Notes: generated from the sequence alone by a model not told the origin. Counted from the stretch's first letter, positions 21,175 through 29,789 are shown. The stretch: 49,390 nucleotides of DNA from Acetobacteraceae bacterium (GCA_947379865.1 CANCOY010000009.1:1-49390); one strand, 5' to 3'. A program made the numbers and translations.

Positions 21175-22334
21175 TTTTCCGTGGGCAGGCCCAGCAGGTG
21201 GCGACCGTATTGTTCGGTCACCCGGTCGGGATGGGCGTTGATGTGCAGGGGCATGGCCTGGAAGTCGCGGTAGCGGCGCTCGAAGGGTTGGCCTTCGCGC
21301 AGGCCATTGCCACCCAGCACCCTCAGGATCAGGCGCATGGCCTCATCGCACAGGCGCAGGGCCATCATGCTGGCGGCCAGCTGTTCCAGATAGTCGGTCT
21401 CGGTCGGTGTGACGCCAGCCGCGATGCGGGCATCAGCCCGGGCGCAGGCATCATAGATGGTGGCCCTCGCCGCGCCGATCTGGGCGCCTGCCAGTCCCAT
21501 GTTCACATGCACCATGGGGCGTTCCATCATCTTGGTGCCCATGATGGCAATGCGCCCCTGGATGCCGGCACAGGCCTCGCGCAGGGCGGCATCGGCCACG
21601 CCCACAGCCATGCAGCCAAGCCAGAGGTCTGACAGCGCCACCCAATCCTCGCGATAGCGCCGGTTGAGCATTGGCGTCTCGGGAAGGCGGAAATCCTCGC
21701 GGTAGCGCGGTGTGAACGGCACCACCCGGGCGTTCGGCACCCGGACACCCTCGTAGTGCACATGGTCCGTGGCGGAGGCCCGCAGGCTCATGGCTTTCCA
21801 GGTGGGATCAATGCGCACGCCCGCCGCCGTGGCCGGCACCAGCACGAAGCGCGGCGCCCTCTGCCCCTCATAGACAAACGTCACGCCAATGTGGTCGGCA
21901 TAGCGGGCGCCTGAGCCAAAGGCGGCAACGCCATTCAGCACCACATCGTCCCCCTCCACCCGCCCAGTGATGGAGGTACCGGCCCCCGCCGGCAGGCAGA
22001 CCCACTGGCCCGCCGCCGTCACCGACCCCAGCAGGTCGGCATTGCCGGGGCCAAGCAGACCCACAAAGAAATGGAAGGTGCAGAGGTGGTTCCAAAGGCA
22101 CCAGGCCGTGGAGCCACAGGCCGCCGCCACCGCCTCAAGTTCCTGCCCCACGGCGACAATGCTGGCCTCAAGCCCGCCAAGCTCGCGCGAGGCCGTCATG
22201 CGCATGACATTGTTCGCCTTTAGCCCTGCGATCACCTCGGCCGCAACGGAGCGACCGGTATCGGCAAGTGGCGCCTGGGTGGCAATGGCCGCCAGCAGGG
22301 GCGCCACGTGAAGGTCTTTGGGCTGGAACGTCAT
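21165..22334 (-). CDS. Acyl-CoA-dehydrogenase-fold flavin monooxygenase (group D-like)
   Basis: The 389-residue protein has the acyl-CoA dehydrogenase fold but resembles two-component flavin-dependent monooxygenases (DszC/HpaB-like). These use reduced flavin from a separate reductase to hydroxylate aromatic or other substrates. Support comes from the N-terminal helical region (ASRELGGLEASIVAVGQELEAVAAACGSTAWCLWNHL), a beta domain with VCLPAGAGTSITGRVEGDDVVLNG, and the C-terminal AASMMALRLCDEAMRLILRVLGGNGLREGQPFERRYRDFQAMPLHI with NAHPDR. A true acyl-CoA dehydrogenase would have a catalytic Glu in the C-terminal half, which I do not see. No flavin reductase is adjacent. GGAGA precedes ATG 22334. 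The 3-prime end carries a tandem duplication. Confidence 0.82.
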   Translation of the reverse strand: MTFQPKDLHVAPLLAAIATQAPLADTGRSVAAEVIAGLKANNVMRMTASRELGGLEASIVAVGQELEAVAAACGSTAWCLWNHLCTFHFFVGLLGPGNADLLGSVTAAGQWVCLPAGAGTSITGRVEGDDVVLNGVAAFGSGARYADHIGVTFVYEGQRAPRFVLVPATAAGVRIDPTWKAMSLRASATDHVHYEGVRVPNARVVPFTPRYREDFRLPETPMLNRRYREDWVALSDLWLGCMAVGVADAALREACAGIQGRIAIMGTKMMERPMVHVNMGLAGAQIGAARATIYDACARADARIAAGVTPTETDYLEQLAASMMALRLCDEAMRLILRVLGGNGLREGQPFERRYRDFQAMPLHINAHPDRVTEQYGRHLLGLPTENPF

Positions 22335-22379
22335 CTGCGGGTCTCCGCTTGGATCAGGTCGTCAGGTGGCTGCCCCGGG

Positions 22380-23210
22380 TCAGGGCGAGCCGGCCCCCGG
22401 TACATCGACATGGACTGTCTCAACCCGGGACCCGGGGATCTTGCCGATCTCCTCGGTGGTGCCCTTGAAGCTGAGGATGAAGAGGGTGCGCATGTCGGGG
22501 CCGCCAAGCTGGCAGGCAATGGCGCGGTGGCTGCCGGTGTCGATCCGCTCCACGATCTTGCCATCCTTCACCCGGGCCACGCCCTGTTCGAGCATGGCCA
22601 CCCAGATGCCACCCTCGGTGTCGAGGCAGATGCCATCGGGGACACCGCCGAGGTCGATGTCCATCCGGCGGTCGCTGAGGCTGCCATCGGCGCCAATGGC
22701 AAAGCTGGTCAGGCGGTTGCCAAAGCTCTCGCCCACCACGAGGCGTCCCGCGGCCGTAATGACCGAGCCGTTCGGGAACTCAAGGTCTTGCGCCACCACG
22801 CGGGCGCGGCCATCTGGCTCAACCATCAAGAGACAGCCGGGCTTGTGGGCCTCACCCTCGAACAGATTATAGCCCATGCAACCGACATAGGCGCGCCCCG
22901 TCCGGTCGACCACCATGTCGTTGATCGGGGCGCTTACCAGATCGCGCAGGTCGGCATGGGGTTCCAGGCGGTTGCCGACAATGCGGTGCATGACCCGGCC
23001 ATGTACGGAGACCACGATCGGCGTGCCATCTGGCAGAAAGCCCAGACCGGAGGGTGAGCCAGCAACTTCGACCAGGCGCTCGCGCGTGCCATCGGGCGAC
23101 AGGCGAAAGACGACGCCGGCGCCGATGTCCGACATCCAGAGCTTGCCATCGCGCCAACGCGGCCCTTCAAGAAAATGAAAGCCGTCGGCAAGAACCGTGG
23201 TTGTCCGCAT
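22380..23210 (-). CDS. SMP-30/gluconolactonase-family lactonase
   Basis: The 276-residue six-bladed beta-propeller hydrolase belongs to the SMP-30/gluconolaconase/LRE family, which opens lactone rings using a bound divalent metal. The family's first metal ligand lies in FLEGPRW near residue 15. PINDMVVDRTGRAYVG, FPNGSVI, FGNRLTSF and VPDGICLDTEGGIWVA are blade repeats with the conserved Asn and Asp ligands. A strong GGGAGGGA ribosome site before ATG 23210 decides against a longer frame from 23330. It ends 45 bases before the flavin monooxygenase start on the same strand, so it is probably the first gene of a two-gene unit. A monooxygenase next to a lactonase fits oxidation then ring opening. 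Confidence 0.9.
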   Translation of the reverse strand: MRTTTVLADGFHFLEGPRWRDGKLWMSDIGAGVVFRLSPDGTRERLVEVAGSPSGLGFLPDGTPIVVSVHGRVMHRIVGNRLEPHADLRDLVSAPINDMVVDRTGRAYVGCMGYNLFEGEAHKPGCLLMVEPDGRARVVAQDLEFPNGSVITAAGRLVVGESFGNRLTSFAIGADGSLSDRRMDIDLGGVPDGICLDTEGGIWVAMLEQGVARVKDGKIVERIDTGSHRAIACQLGGPDMRTLFILSFKGTTEEIGKIPGSRVETVHVDVPGAGSP

Positions 23211-23354
23211 TGTCTGTCCCTCCCCCGGACCGCTTGCCACGCGGGGTTGGCCGGAACCTCCCCACTGCAGCGCTGCCCTGACCAAGTCTGACATGGACCA
23301 CCGGCACTTCGCCAGACCCATGATGGCCAAAGCTGTGAGACACGATGGCAGGTT

Positions 23355-23993
23355 TCAGGCCACCTCGGCCTGGAAGATCGACTGGAGGCGATAGCACCAG
23401 ACATCCGCCTCTGCGACCGCACTGGCTGCCTCGGCAGAGGCGCGCTGATGATGCCCGGCGAGAAAGACCAGCGTGTGCACGGGGTCGACATCATCCAGCA
23501 GCCTGATTTCGATGGCCAGATAATCGAGACGCCACGCACCACGCACCGCCCAGGTTGAGCGCGCCGCTTCCGCCGCCTGGCGCAGCACGGCGTTGACCGT
23601 CATCGCCAGACTGAAACCAGTGATGGCGCGCAGCGGAATAATCTCGCGATTGATGATCAGGGTGATCTCGGCAATGTCTTCAGCGCTATAGACGGACAGC
23701 AGCGACTGCAGGCCCTTCCTGCGCACGATCCCCAACTGGGTCTCGTCAAAGCTTATGGCAAGCACGCGTCTTGGCAGGGCAAAAATCGCCGGGTCCCTGA
23801 AATTCGGGACCAGCCCAAACACGTGGCCAAGATCTGCCTCGACCTTGCTTTCTTCAAGCCGGCGCAAAACGAACAGCACCAGGGCAAGCAGCAGAATGCA
23901 AAGCAGCGCGGTAACCGCAAAAGGATGCAGATAAGCAGCATCCCTTAGAAAGCGGTGCAGCCAATTCAGGCCGTCTGCCAGTTCCTGATACAC
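23355..23993 (-). CDS. Membrane-anchored protein of unknown function
   Basis: The 212-residue product is not a family I recognise. One strong membrane segment lies at about residues 24-43 (FAVTALLCILLLALVLFVLRR). A basic border and a soluble C-terminal domain of about 165 residues follow. The soluble part includes RRVLAISFDETQLGIVRRKGLQSLLSVYSAEDIAEITLIINREIIPL, and later LDYLAIEIRLLDDVDPVHTLVFLAGHH. The start is GTG 23993 with AGGTGA close before it. It stands alone between the lactonase gene and xsc on the minus strand. Sequence character and codon use are like the neighbours, so I take it as real, but the function is open. Confidence 0.7.
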   Translation of the reverse strand: MYQELADGLNWLHRFLRDAAYLHPFAVTALLCILLLALVLFVLRRLEESKVEADLGHVFGLVPNFRDPAIFALPRRVLAISFDETQLGIVRRKGLQSLLSVYSAEDIAEITLIINREIIPLRAITGFSLAMTVNAVLRQAAEAARSTWAVRGAWRLDYLAIEIRLLDDVDPVHTLVFLAGHHQRASAEAASAVAEADVWCYRLQSIFQAEVA

Positions 23994-24057
23994 GCTTCAC
24001 CTCAGGCACCAAACCACCATCGGGGGCAGCATAGCCATCAGTGAACGGATAAACAAA

Positions 24058-24089
24058 ATCCCCCGCCTCCAAAAGCGAAGACGGGGGAT
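24058..24089 (-). terminator. Rho-independent terminator after xsc
   Basis: On the minus strand ATCCCCCG and CGGGGGAT form 8 perfect pairs, extended inward by about five more (two of them G-U), around a T-rich loop. TTTTG follows directly. It begins 42 bases past the xsc stop and is the most classical terminator in the window. Confidence 0.7.
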
Positions 24090-24130
24090 CGGAAGCTTGA
24101 AACTGCGCCAGAATGGAGCAGCGCCTGCCC

Positions 24131-25906
24131 TCAGACGGCCTGCTTGCGCATGTCGGCCGGATCGATACCGGCCACACTGACCGGCTTCTTCATGGCGTCA
24201 CGGCGGAAGGGCTCACCCAGTTCCTGGTTGATCATGGCCTCGATCAGGGTGGTCTTGCCGTGATTCATCTGGTCGTCGACGGCCTTGGCAAGGGCATCGC
24301 GCAGTTCTTCCATGGTCCGGGCCTGAACGCCCTGCAGGCCACAGGCCCGGGCGATTCCGGCATAGGACACCTCGGTGTCGAGTTCGGTGCCGACGAAGTT
24401 GTCGTCATACCACAGGGTGGAGTTGCGCTTTTCAGCGCCCCACTGGTAGTTGCGGAAGACAACCATGGTCACCGCCGGCCATTCCGGGCGGCCGATGGCC
24501 GTCAGCTCGGTGACGGCAATGCCAAAGGCACCGTCACCGGCAAAGCCGACCACGGGCACATCAGGACAGCCGATCTTGGCGCCGACGACAGAGGGCAGGC
24601 CATAGCCACAGGGGCCGAACAGGCCCGGTGCCAGATATTTCCGGCCCTCATCGAAGCTGGGATAGGCATTGCCGATGGCGCAGTTGTTGCCAATGTCCGA
24701 CGAGATGATCGCCTCCCTCGGCAGGGCCGACTGGATGGCGCGCCAGGCCATGCGCGGGCTCATCCACTCCGGCTTGGCGTCGCGGGCGCGCTGGTTCCAG
24801 GTCGTACCCGGATCATCATCCTCGTGGTCCATGCTGGCGAGTTGCTGCGCCCAGCGGGACTTGGTGGTGGAAATGCGGTTCTTGCGCTCGGTACGGCCGG
24901 CGTCACCAGCCGTGGGCGAAAGCCTTGCCAGGATCCCTTCTGCCACCTTCTTGGCGTCGCCAACGATACCAACGGCAACCTTCTTGGTCAGGCCAATGCG
25001 GTTGGGGTTGATGTCGACCTGGATGATCTTGGCGTTCTTTGGCCAATAGTCGAGGCCATAGCCCGGCAGGGTGGAGAACGGGTTCAGGCGGCTGCCGAGC
25101 GCCAGCACCACATCCGCCTCGGCGATCAGCTCCATGGCTGCCTTGGAGCCGTTATAGCCCAGAGGCCCGGCAAACAGCGTGTGTGAACCGGGAAAGGCAT
25201 CATTGTGCTGATAGCCAACGCAGACCGGCGCATCCAGCCGTTCCGCCAGGTTGATGGAGGCGGGAATGGCGCCACCGATCACGACGCCAGCGCCGTTCAG
25301 GATCACCGGGAACTTCGCCTCTGACAGAAGCTTTGCCGCCGCCGACAGGGCTTCATCGCCACCGGACGGCCGCTCGAACTCCACGATGGCCGGCAGGTCG
25401 ATGTCGATCACCTGGGTGAAGAAGTCGCGCGGCATGTTGATCTGGGCCGGTGCCGAGTGACGGCGGGCGTTCAGGATCACGCGGTTCAGCACCTCGGCCA
25501 CACGGGCCGGATCGCGCACTTCTTCCTGATAGGCGACCATGTCCTTGAACAGGGCCATCTGTTCAACTTCCTGGAAGCCACCCTGGCCGATGGTGCGGTT
25601 CGCCGCCTGGGGCGTGACCAGCAGCAGGGGCGTGTGGTTCCAATAGGCGGTCTTGACGGCGGTCACGAAATTCGTGATGCCCGGGCCATTCTGGGCGATC
25701 ATCATGCTCATCCGGCCAGAGGCGCGGGTGAAGCCATCGGCCATCATGCCGCCAGAACCCTCGTGGGCGCAGTCCCAGAAGGTGATGCCGGCGCGGGGGA
25801 ACAGATCCGAAATCGGCATGAACGCCGACCCGATGATGCCGAAGGCATGTTCGATGCCATGCATCTGAAGAACCTTGATGAATGCTTCTTCGGTCGTCAT
25901 CCGCAT
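24131..25906 (-). CDS. xsc: Sulfoacetaldehyde acetyltransferase
   Basis: The 591-residue thiamine-diphosphate enzyme converts sulfoacetaldehyde and phosphate to acetyl phosphate and sulfite, the key C-S bond cleavage in taurine and other C2-sulfonate degradation. The N-terminus MTTEEAFIKVLQMHGIEHAF, then IIGSAFMPISDLFP, DCAHEGSGGMMADGFTRASG, NHTPLLLVTPQAANRTIGQGGFQEVEQMALFKDMV and APAQINMPRDFFTQVIDIDLP are characteristic of Xsc rather than acetolactate synthase. The ThDP motif is FAGDGAFGIAVTEL, then VVFRNYQWGAEKRN. Start 25906 has GGGAGA upstream; 25900 is an alternative. No pta, taurine dehydrogenase, aminotransferase or sulfite exporter is visible beside it, which is unusual. A clear terminator follows. 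Confidence 0.95.
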   Translation of the reverse strand: MRMTTEEAFIKVLQMHGIEHAFGIIGSAFMPISDLFPRAGITFWDCAHEGSGGMMADGFTRASGRMSMMIAQNGPGITNFVTAVKTAYWNHTPLLLVTPQAANRTIGQGGFQEVEQMALFKDMVAYQEEVRDPARVAEVLNRVILNARRHSAPAQINMPRDFFTQVIDIDLPAIVEFERPSGGDEALSAAAKLLSEAKFPVILNGAGVVIGGAIPASINLAERLDAPVCVGYQHNDAFPGSHTLFAGPLGYNGSKAAMELIAEADVVLALGSRLNPFSTLPGYGLDYWPKNAKIIQVDINPNRIGLTKKVAVGIVGDAKKVAEGILARLSPTAGDAGRTERKNRISTTKSRWAQQLASMDHEDDDPGTTWNQRARDAKPEWMSPRMAWRAIQSALPREAIISSDIGNNCAIGNAYPSFDEGRKYLAPGLFGPCGYGLPSVVGAKIGCPDVPVVGFAGDGAFGIAVTELTAIGRPEWPAVTMVVFRNYQWGAEKRNSTLWYDDNFVGTELDTEVSYAGIARACGLQGVQARTMEELRDALAKAVDDQMNHGKTTLIEAMINQELGEPFRRDAMKKPVSVAGIDPADMRKQAV

Positions 25907-25963
25907 GATGTCTCTTCTCCCTTGATCGCGTGGCCATCGCACCCGCCACCTTGTAGCCCGAGG

Positions 25964-26003
25964 CCAAAGGCTGGTCTTAGGGCCAGTCTGTGGACCTCTT
26001 TGG
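25964..26003 (-). other. Structured element between mgtA and xsc
   Basis: CCAAAG (25964-25969) and CTTTGG (25998-26003) enclose a smaller CTGG/CCAG stem. Together they make a bulged hairpin about 60 bases past the mgtA stop and 60 bases before the xsc start. It may terminate mgtA or lie in the xsc leader. No other motif is seen in the 159-base gap. Confidence 0.3.
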
Positions 26004-26065
26004 GGCCAAACGGGCTGGCGTGGCCCATTCGCGGCGCATTGTGCCATGGCGGGCGAAAGATGCCA

Positions 26066-28645
26066 TCACGCCCGCGGCAAGACCCAGGGCGGGCGCACCG
26101 CCGGCACGGCCCTGAAGAACAGTCGCTTTGCCACCTCGGTCGCAAGGCTGTAGCCAAGGACAATGGCAACCACGGCGGCCATCTCTGGCAGCGACAGGGG
26201 AACGAAGCCAAACATGCTGGCGGCCGGCCCGGCAAACGGCACGGCAAAACAGATCACCCCGATGCCAAGCGTTGACCAGCCCAGCACGCGCCCCGGCCGG
26301 CTCGCAAACGCCGGGCCATGGGTGCGCAGGATCATGACGACGGCAAGTTCAGTCAGCAAAGAGATGACGAACCACGAGGTCTGGAAAACTGCCGCCCCGG
26401 CATGAAAGACCAGCAGCAGCACGGCAAAGGTGACCAGATCGAAGACGGAGCTGACCAGCCCGAACACCATCATGAAGCGGCGGATGTCGCGAATGCTCCA
26501 GCGCTGGGGGCCGGCCACCGACTGGGCATCCACATTGTCGCCCGAGATTGCCATGGCAGGCACGCTTGAAAGGAAGTTGTTCAGCAGGATCTGCTTGGCC
26601 ACCAGCGGCATGAAGGGCAGTACAGGTGTGGCAAGCGCCATGCTGACCATGTTGCCGAAATTGGCGCTGGTGGTGATGGCGATGTATTTCAGCGTGTTGG
26701 CAAAGGTCCGCCGGCCAATCTCGACGCCGGCCCGCAGCACATCGAGGTCGCGTCTGAGCAGAATGATGTCGGCACTTTCGCGCGCCACATCCACCGCCGC
26801 CTCAACCGACATGCCGACGTCCGCTGCATGCAGGGCAGGCGCGTCGTTGATACCGTCACCCAGATAGCCCACGCAATGGCCCGTGCGCTGCAGGGCGCGG
26901 ACAATGCGTTCCTTGGCCTGGGGGTCAATCTCCACGAACAGGTCCGTGCGGGGGGCCAGATGCCACAGGGCCTCATCGTTCATCCTGGCCAGGTCTTCGC
27001 CGGTCAGCAGGGCCGTTTCATCAAGGCCGATGCTGCGCGCCAGATGGGCGGTGACGTAACGGTTGTCGCCACTGACCACCTTGATGCGGATGCCAAGGGC
27101 GTTCAGGTCGTGCACCGTGCGGGCGGCATCGGCCTTGGGCGGATCGTTGAAAACGAGGAAGCCGCGAAACGTCATCCGCGCCTCGTCCTTGTCGTGAACG
27201 TCGGTACGGGTGGGGCCGGGGCGGGTCGCCAGGGCCAGCACACGATAGCCCTCGTTACCGCGCGCCTTGAAAATCTCCTCAAGGGTGGCGGTGCTTGCCG
27301 GATCCAGATCCACCTCCTTGCCGTCCCGCATAACACTGGTGCACAGGCCAAGAACCGAGGCGAAGGCCCCCTTGGTGATCATCAGGTGAATGGCTGGCGT
27401 CTCATCGGCCGCCACCACAATGGTCAGGCGGCGACGGATGAAATCATAGGGAATCTCGTCGACCTTGGTGAAACCCTCGGTAAGCAGGCCGGTGGCCTTG
27501 CCCGCCGCCACAATGGCGGTATCAAGCGGGTTCTCGATCCCGGTCTCGAAACTGGCATTGAGGAAGGCGAGCCGGCGCACCTCCTCAGAGGCCAGGTTCT
27601 CGGGGCCATAGGCGCCTTCCAGAACAATGGTGCCCTCGGTCAGCGTGCCCGTCTTGTCGGTGCACAGCGTATCCATGCTGCCCAGATTCTCGATCGCCTC
27701 CAGCCGGCGGACAATCACGCCAGAGCGGGCCATGGCCCGGGCACCCGCCGACAGGGTCACGATGACGATGGCGGGCAGCAGTTCCGGCGACAGGCCAACG
27801 GCCAGTGCCACCGCAAAAAGCAGGGAATCGATCACCGGCCTGTGCAGCAGCAGGTTCACCGTCAGGACAAAGAGGACAATGACCACCATCACCCGCACCA
27901 GCAGATAGCCAAACTGGCGCACACCACGGGCAAAGTCTGTCTCGGGCGGGCGGGCACGCAGGCGGGCTGCAATGGCGCCAAACTCTGTCCGCCGCCCCGT
28001 CCGGACGGCCAGAATGCGCGCCGTCCCGCTGCGCACCGAAGCGCCAACAAAGACGGCATTGGTGCGCCCCGCCAGGGCCGTATCAGCCGGCAGCACGCCA
28101 GGGCGCTTTTCCACTGGAAAGGATTCGCCCGTGAGGCTGGCCTCGCTCACAAGGAAATCCTGCGCCTCCAGAACCAGCCCGTCGGCGGGCACCAGATTGC
28201 CAGCCGACAGCAGCACCAGATCACCCGGCACGATCTGGCTGACCGGAACATTGGTCTGCTTGCCGTCGCGTATCACTCGGGCGGTCAGGGCAAGGCGCTT
28301 CTTCAGGGCCGCCACAGCTGCTGACGCCTGATATTCCTGCACAAAGCCAAGCAGTGAACTGCCGAGCACAATGGCGAGAATGATCGAGGCATCAATCCAT
28401 TGCTGCAGCACCAGCGAAACAACGGCCGCAAACACCAGGATCAGGACAAGGGGGCTTTCAAACTGTCGCAGCAAAAGGCGCAGGGCGCCGAGGCGGGCGG
28501 TGTCTTCCACACTGTTGGGGCCAAGCTCAGCGAGCCTTGCCACCGCCACCTTCGTCTCAAGACCATCCGGGCCACTTTGGAGATCGCTGGCGAGCGCCGT
28601 CGGCTCCCGGCTCCAGAAGGAAGCCTCCTCGCCCGAGCTATGCAT
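26066..28645 (-). CDS. mgtA: Magnesium-translocating P-type ATPase
   Basis: The 859-residue P3B-type ATPase imports Mg2+. The actuator motif is TGES (172-175), the phosphorylated aspartate is in DKTGTLTEG (Asp330), the K+/Mg-type membrane motif is GLSPELLP, and the hinge is GDGINDAPAL. ADIILLRRDLDVL, GRRTFANTLKYI, SANFGNMVSMALA and DNVD follow the MgtA/MgtB pattern. The start was chosen at MHSSGEEASFWSREPTALA, with GGAAAG just upstream; a TTG at 28708 would fall inside a palindrome. No MgtC or PhoP-type gene adjoins. A perfect 24-base palindrome at 28700-28723 is a likely control site. Confidence 0.95.
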   Translation of the reverse strand: MHSSGEEASFWSREPTALASDLQSGPDGLETKVAVARLAELGPNSVEDTARLGALRLLLRQFESPLVLILVFAAVVSLVLQQWIDASIILAIVLGSSLLGFVQEYQASAAVAALKKRLALTARVIRDGKQTNVPVSQIVPGDLVLLSAGNLVPADGLVLEAQDFLVSEASLTGESFPVEKRPGVLPADTALAGRTNAVFVGASVRSGTARILAVRTGRRTEFGAIAARLRARPPETDFARGVRQFGYLLVRVMVVIVLFVLTVNLLLHRPVIDSLLFAVALAVGLSPELLPAIVIVTLSAGARAMARSGVIVRRLEAIENLGSMDTLCTDKTGTLTEGTIVLEGAYGPENLASEEVRRLAFLNASFETGIENPLDTAIVAAGKATGLLTEGFTKVDEIPYDFIRRRLTIVVAADETPAIHLMITKGAFASVLGLCTSVMRDGKEVDLDPASTATLEEIFKARGNEGYRVLALATRPGPTRTDVHDKDEARMTFRGFLVFNDPPKADAARTVHDLNALGIRIKVVSGDNRYVTAHLARSIGLDETALLTGEDLARMNDEALWHLAPRTDLFVEIDPQAKERIVRALQRTGHCVGYLGDGINDAPALHAADVGMSVEAAVDVARESADIILLRRDLDVLRAGVEIGRRTFANTLKYIAITTSANFGNMVSMALATPVLPFMPLVAKQILLNNFLSSVPAMAISGDNVDAQSVAGPQRWSIRDIRRFMMVFGLVSSVFDLVTFAVLLLVFHAGAAVFQTSWFVISLLTELAVVMILRTHGPAFASRPGRVLGWSTLGIGVICFAVPFAGPAASMFGFVPLSLPEMAAVVAIVLGYSLATEVAKRLFFRAVPAVRPPWVLPRA

Positions 28646-28699
28646 ATGGCTTTCCGATCCTGACCAGACAGCAGCACCGGTGCGGCGCAGTATCCCGTC

Positions 28700-28723
28700 A
28701 CAGATCAAGCCGGCTTGATCTGT
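28700..28723. promoter_or_regulatory. Perfect 24-base palindrome upstream of mgtA
   Basis: Two 12-base arms with no spacer (left arm ACAGATCAAGCC, right arm its exact reverse complement) lie 55 bases before the mgtA ATG and 67 bases after the stop of the B12-binding regulator gene. A third TTGATC follows at 28725-28730, in direct orientation to the right arm. It may be a dimeric operator. On the plus strand a TTTT follows it, so a terminator-like role in that direction cannot be excluded, but no plus-strand gene precedes it. Confidence 0.6.
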
Positions 28724-28789
28724 TTTGATCCGGCCATGGTCCCTCTGTGGGGGTCGGCCGCTCAGGATGAAGGCATCAAGGGGCGGTGA

Positions 28790-29680
28790 TCAGGGTCTGG
28801 TGCCGCCCCAGTTCCGCTTGACGCCATTGTCGAAGAGCAACTGGGCCGTGACCACGGCGGCGGGCGCATTGGCGGCGGTTGAATCGGCGCCTACCTCGAG
28901 CACAAGGTCCGGGTTTCTGGTGAAGGCAGGCCCGCCCACCATGATACCGATCGCCTTGTTACGAGATGCGATACGGATCTGCCGGATTGTATCGGCAAGC
29001 CCATCGAGATGGCGGTCAATCGCCACCGTCAGGCCAACCACGGCGAACCACTGCCTTCTGGCCAGTTCGACAACATCCAGTTCCGCGAGGCCGAATTCAA
29101 GCTGCACATCCCAGCCGCCGGCCCGCAGGAAACGCGCCACCATTGCGGTACCAAACGAGTGCTGCTCCCCCGGCGCCGAGGCCATCAGGATGCGCCGGTG
29201 GGCATTGAACGCGGGACGTTCATAGGCGCGATTATAGATAGCCAGCATCTGCTGAAGGCGTGCAACCCCCAGGGTGACGTCAACAAAGTCACACTTGTCA
29301 TCTTCCCATAATTGGCCGAGATGCCGGGCGGCGGGCTCAAGCAGACCAACGAACAGATCATCCATGGCCAGACCCTGTTCGCGCAACTCGATGACAAAGG
29401 CTGCGGCGGCCCTTGTGTCAGGGCCAAGCACAAGGCTTGCAAGGGTCAGGATGTCATTGTGAGTCGGCTGGGGGCGCTGGCCCGAGACCTTTGCGGGCGC
29501 TGCAGCGTGCAGATCGAGCAGACGCGGAACTATTTCACGAGATACGATTGCGGCGAGTTTTGCCCGCCGAGCATCAATGTCGTCACGTCGAAAGATTTCA
29601 GGGGCCACGAAGTTCCCGAACCCGGGAAACTCTACGCGCCCCACGACGCCAGTCTGGCGTTCCTTGCCCTGATCGTCCAC
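28790..29680 (-). CDS. Cobalamin-binding regulator of AerR/PpaA (SCHIC) type
   Basis: The 296-residue protein has an N-terminal helical bundle, then a B12-binding Rossmann domain. Residues 118-146 (RHLGQLWEDDKCDFVDVTLG onward to LQQML) match the B12-binding helical cap as found in AerR, PpaA and the SCHIC domain of AppA. ASAPGEQHSFGTAMV (168-181) contains E-x-H-x-x-G with His174 as candidate cobalt or haem ligand. In purple bacteria these proteins bind cobalamin or haem and antagonise the photosynthesis repressor PpsR/CrtJ. No photosynthesis, ppsR or bacteriochlorophyll gene is in the window, so its target here is unknown. The start is GTG 29680 after a G-rich stretch; a promoter candidate lies at 29761-29789. 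Confidence 0.82.
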   Translation of the reverse strand: MDDQGKERQTGVVGRVEFPGFGNFVAPEIFRRDDIDARRAKLAAIVSREIVPRLLDLHAAAPAKVSGQRPQPTHNDILTLASLVLGPDTRAAAAFVIELREQGLAMDDLFVGLLEPAARHLGQLWEDDKCDFVDVTLGVARLQQMLAIYNRAYERPAFNAHRRILMASAPGEQHSFGTAMVARFLRAGGWDVQLEFGLAELDVVELARRQWFAVVGLTVAIDRHLDGLADTIRQIRIASRNKAIGIMVGGPAFTRNPDLVLEVGADSTAANAPAAVVTAQLLFDNGVKRNWGGTRP

Positions 29681-29760
29681 GGCAGCCCCCCCCGGAGCGT
29701 GCGGTAGGATCTTTACGCAGACCCTGTCGGTCGATTGCTGTTCGCCGACTTCATGAACCC

Positions 29761-29789
29761 ATTCCAGAGTGCAATTGGCGAGCCGTCAA
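29761..29789 (-). promoter_or_regulatory. Candidate sigma-70 promoter for the B12-binding regulator
   Basis: On the minus strand TTGACG (29784-29789, 5 of 6) and TGGAAT (29761-29766, 4 of 6) are separated by 17 bases, about 80 bases before the GTG start. The surrounding 216-base gap 29681-29896 holds nothing else except two GCATGC palindromes near 29868-29889, just past the ahpF stop. Confidence 0.4.

Noticed and set aside
24131..25906. Acetolactate synthase or oxalyl-CoA decarboxylase as identity of the ThDP enzyme
   Set aside because: The N-terminal blocks and the QWGAEKRN stretch match Xsc specifically, and no small subunit or CoA-transferase gene is nearby.
26828..28324. Plus-strand frame of 498 codons opposite mgtA
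   Set aside because: Antisense of a complete P-type ATPase with all catalytic motifs; no features of its own.
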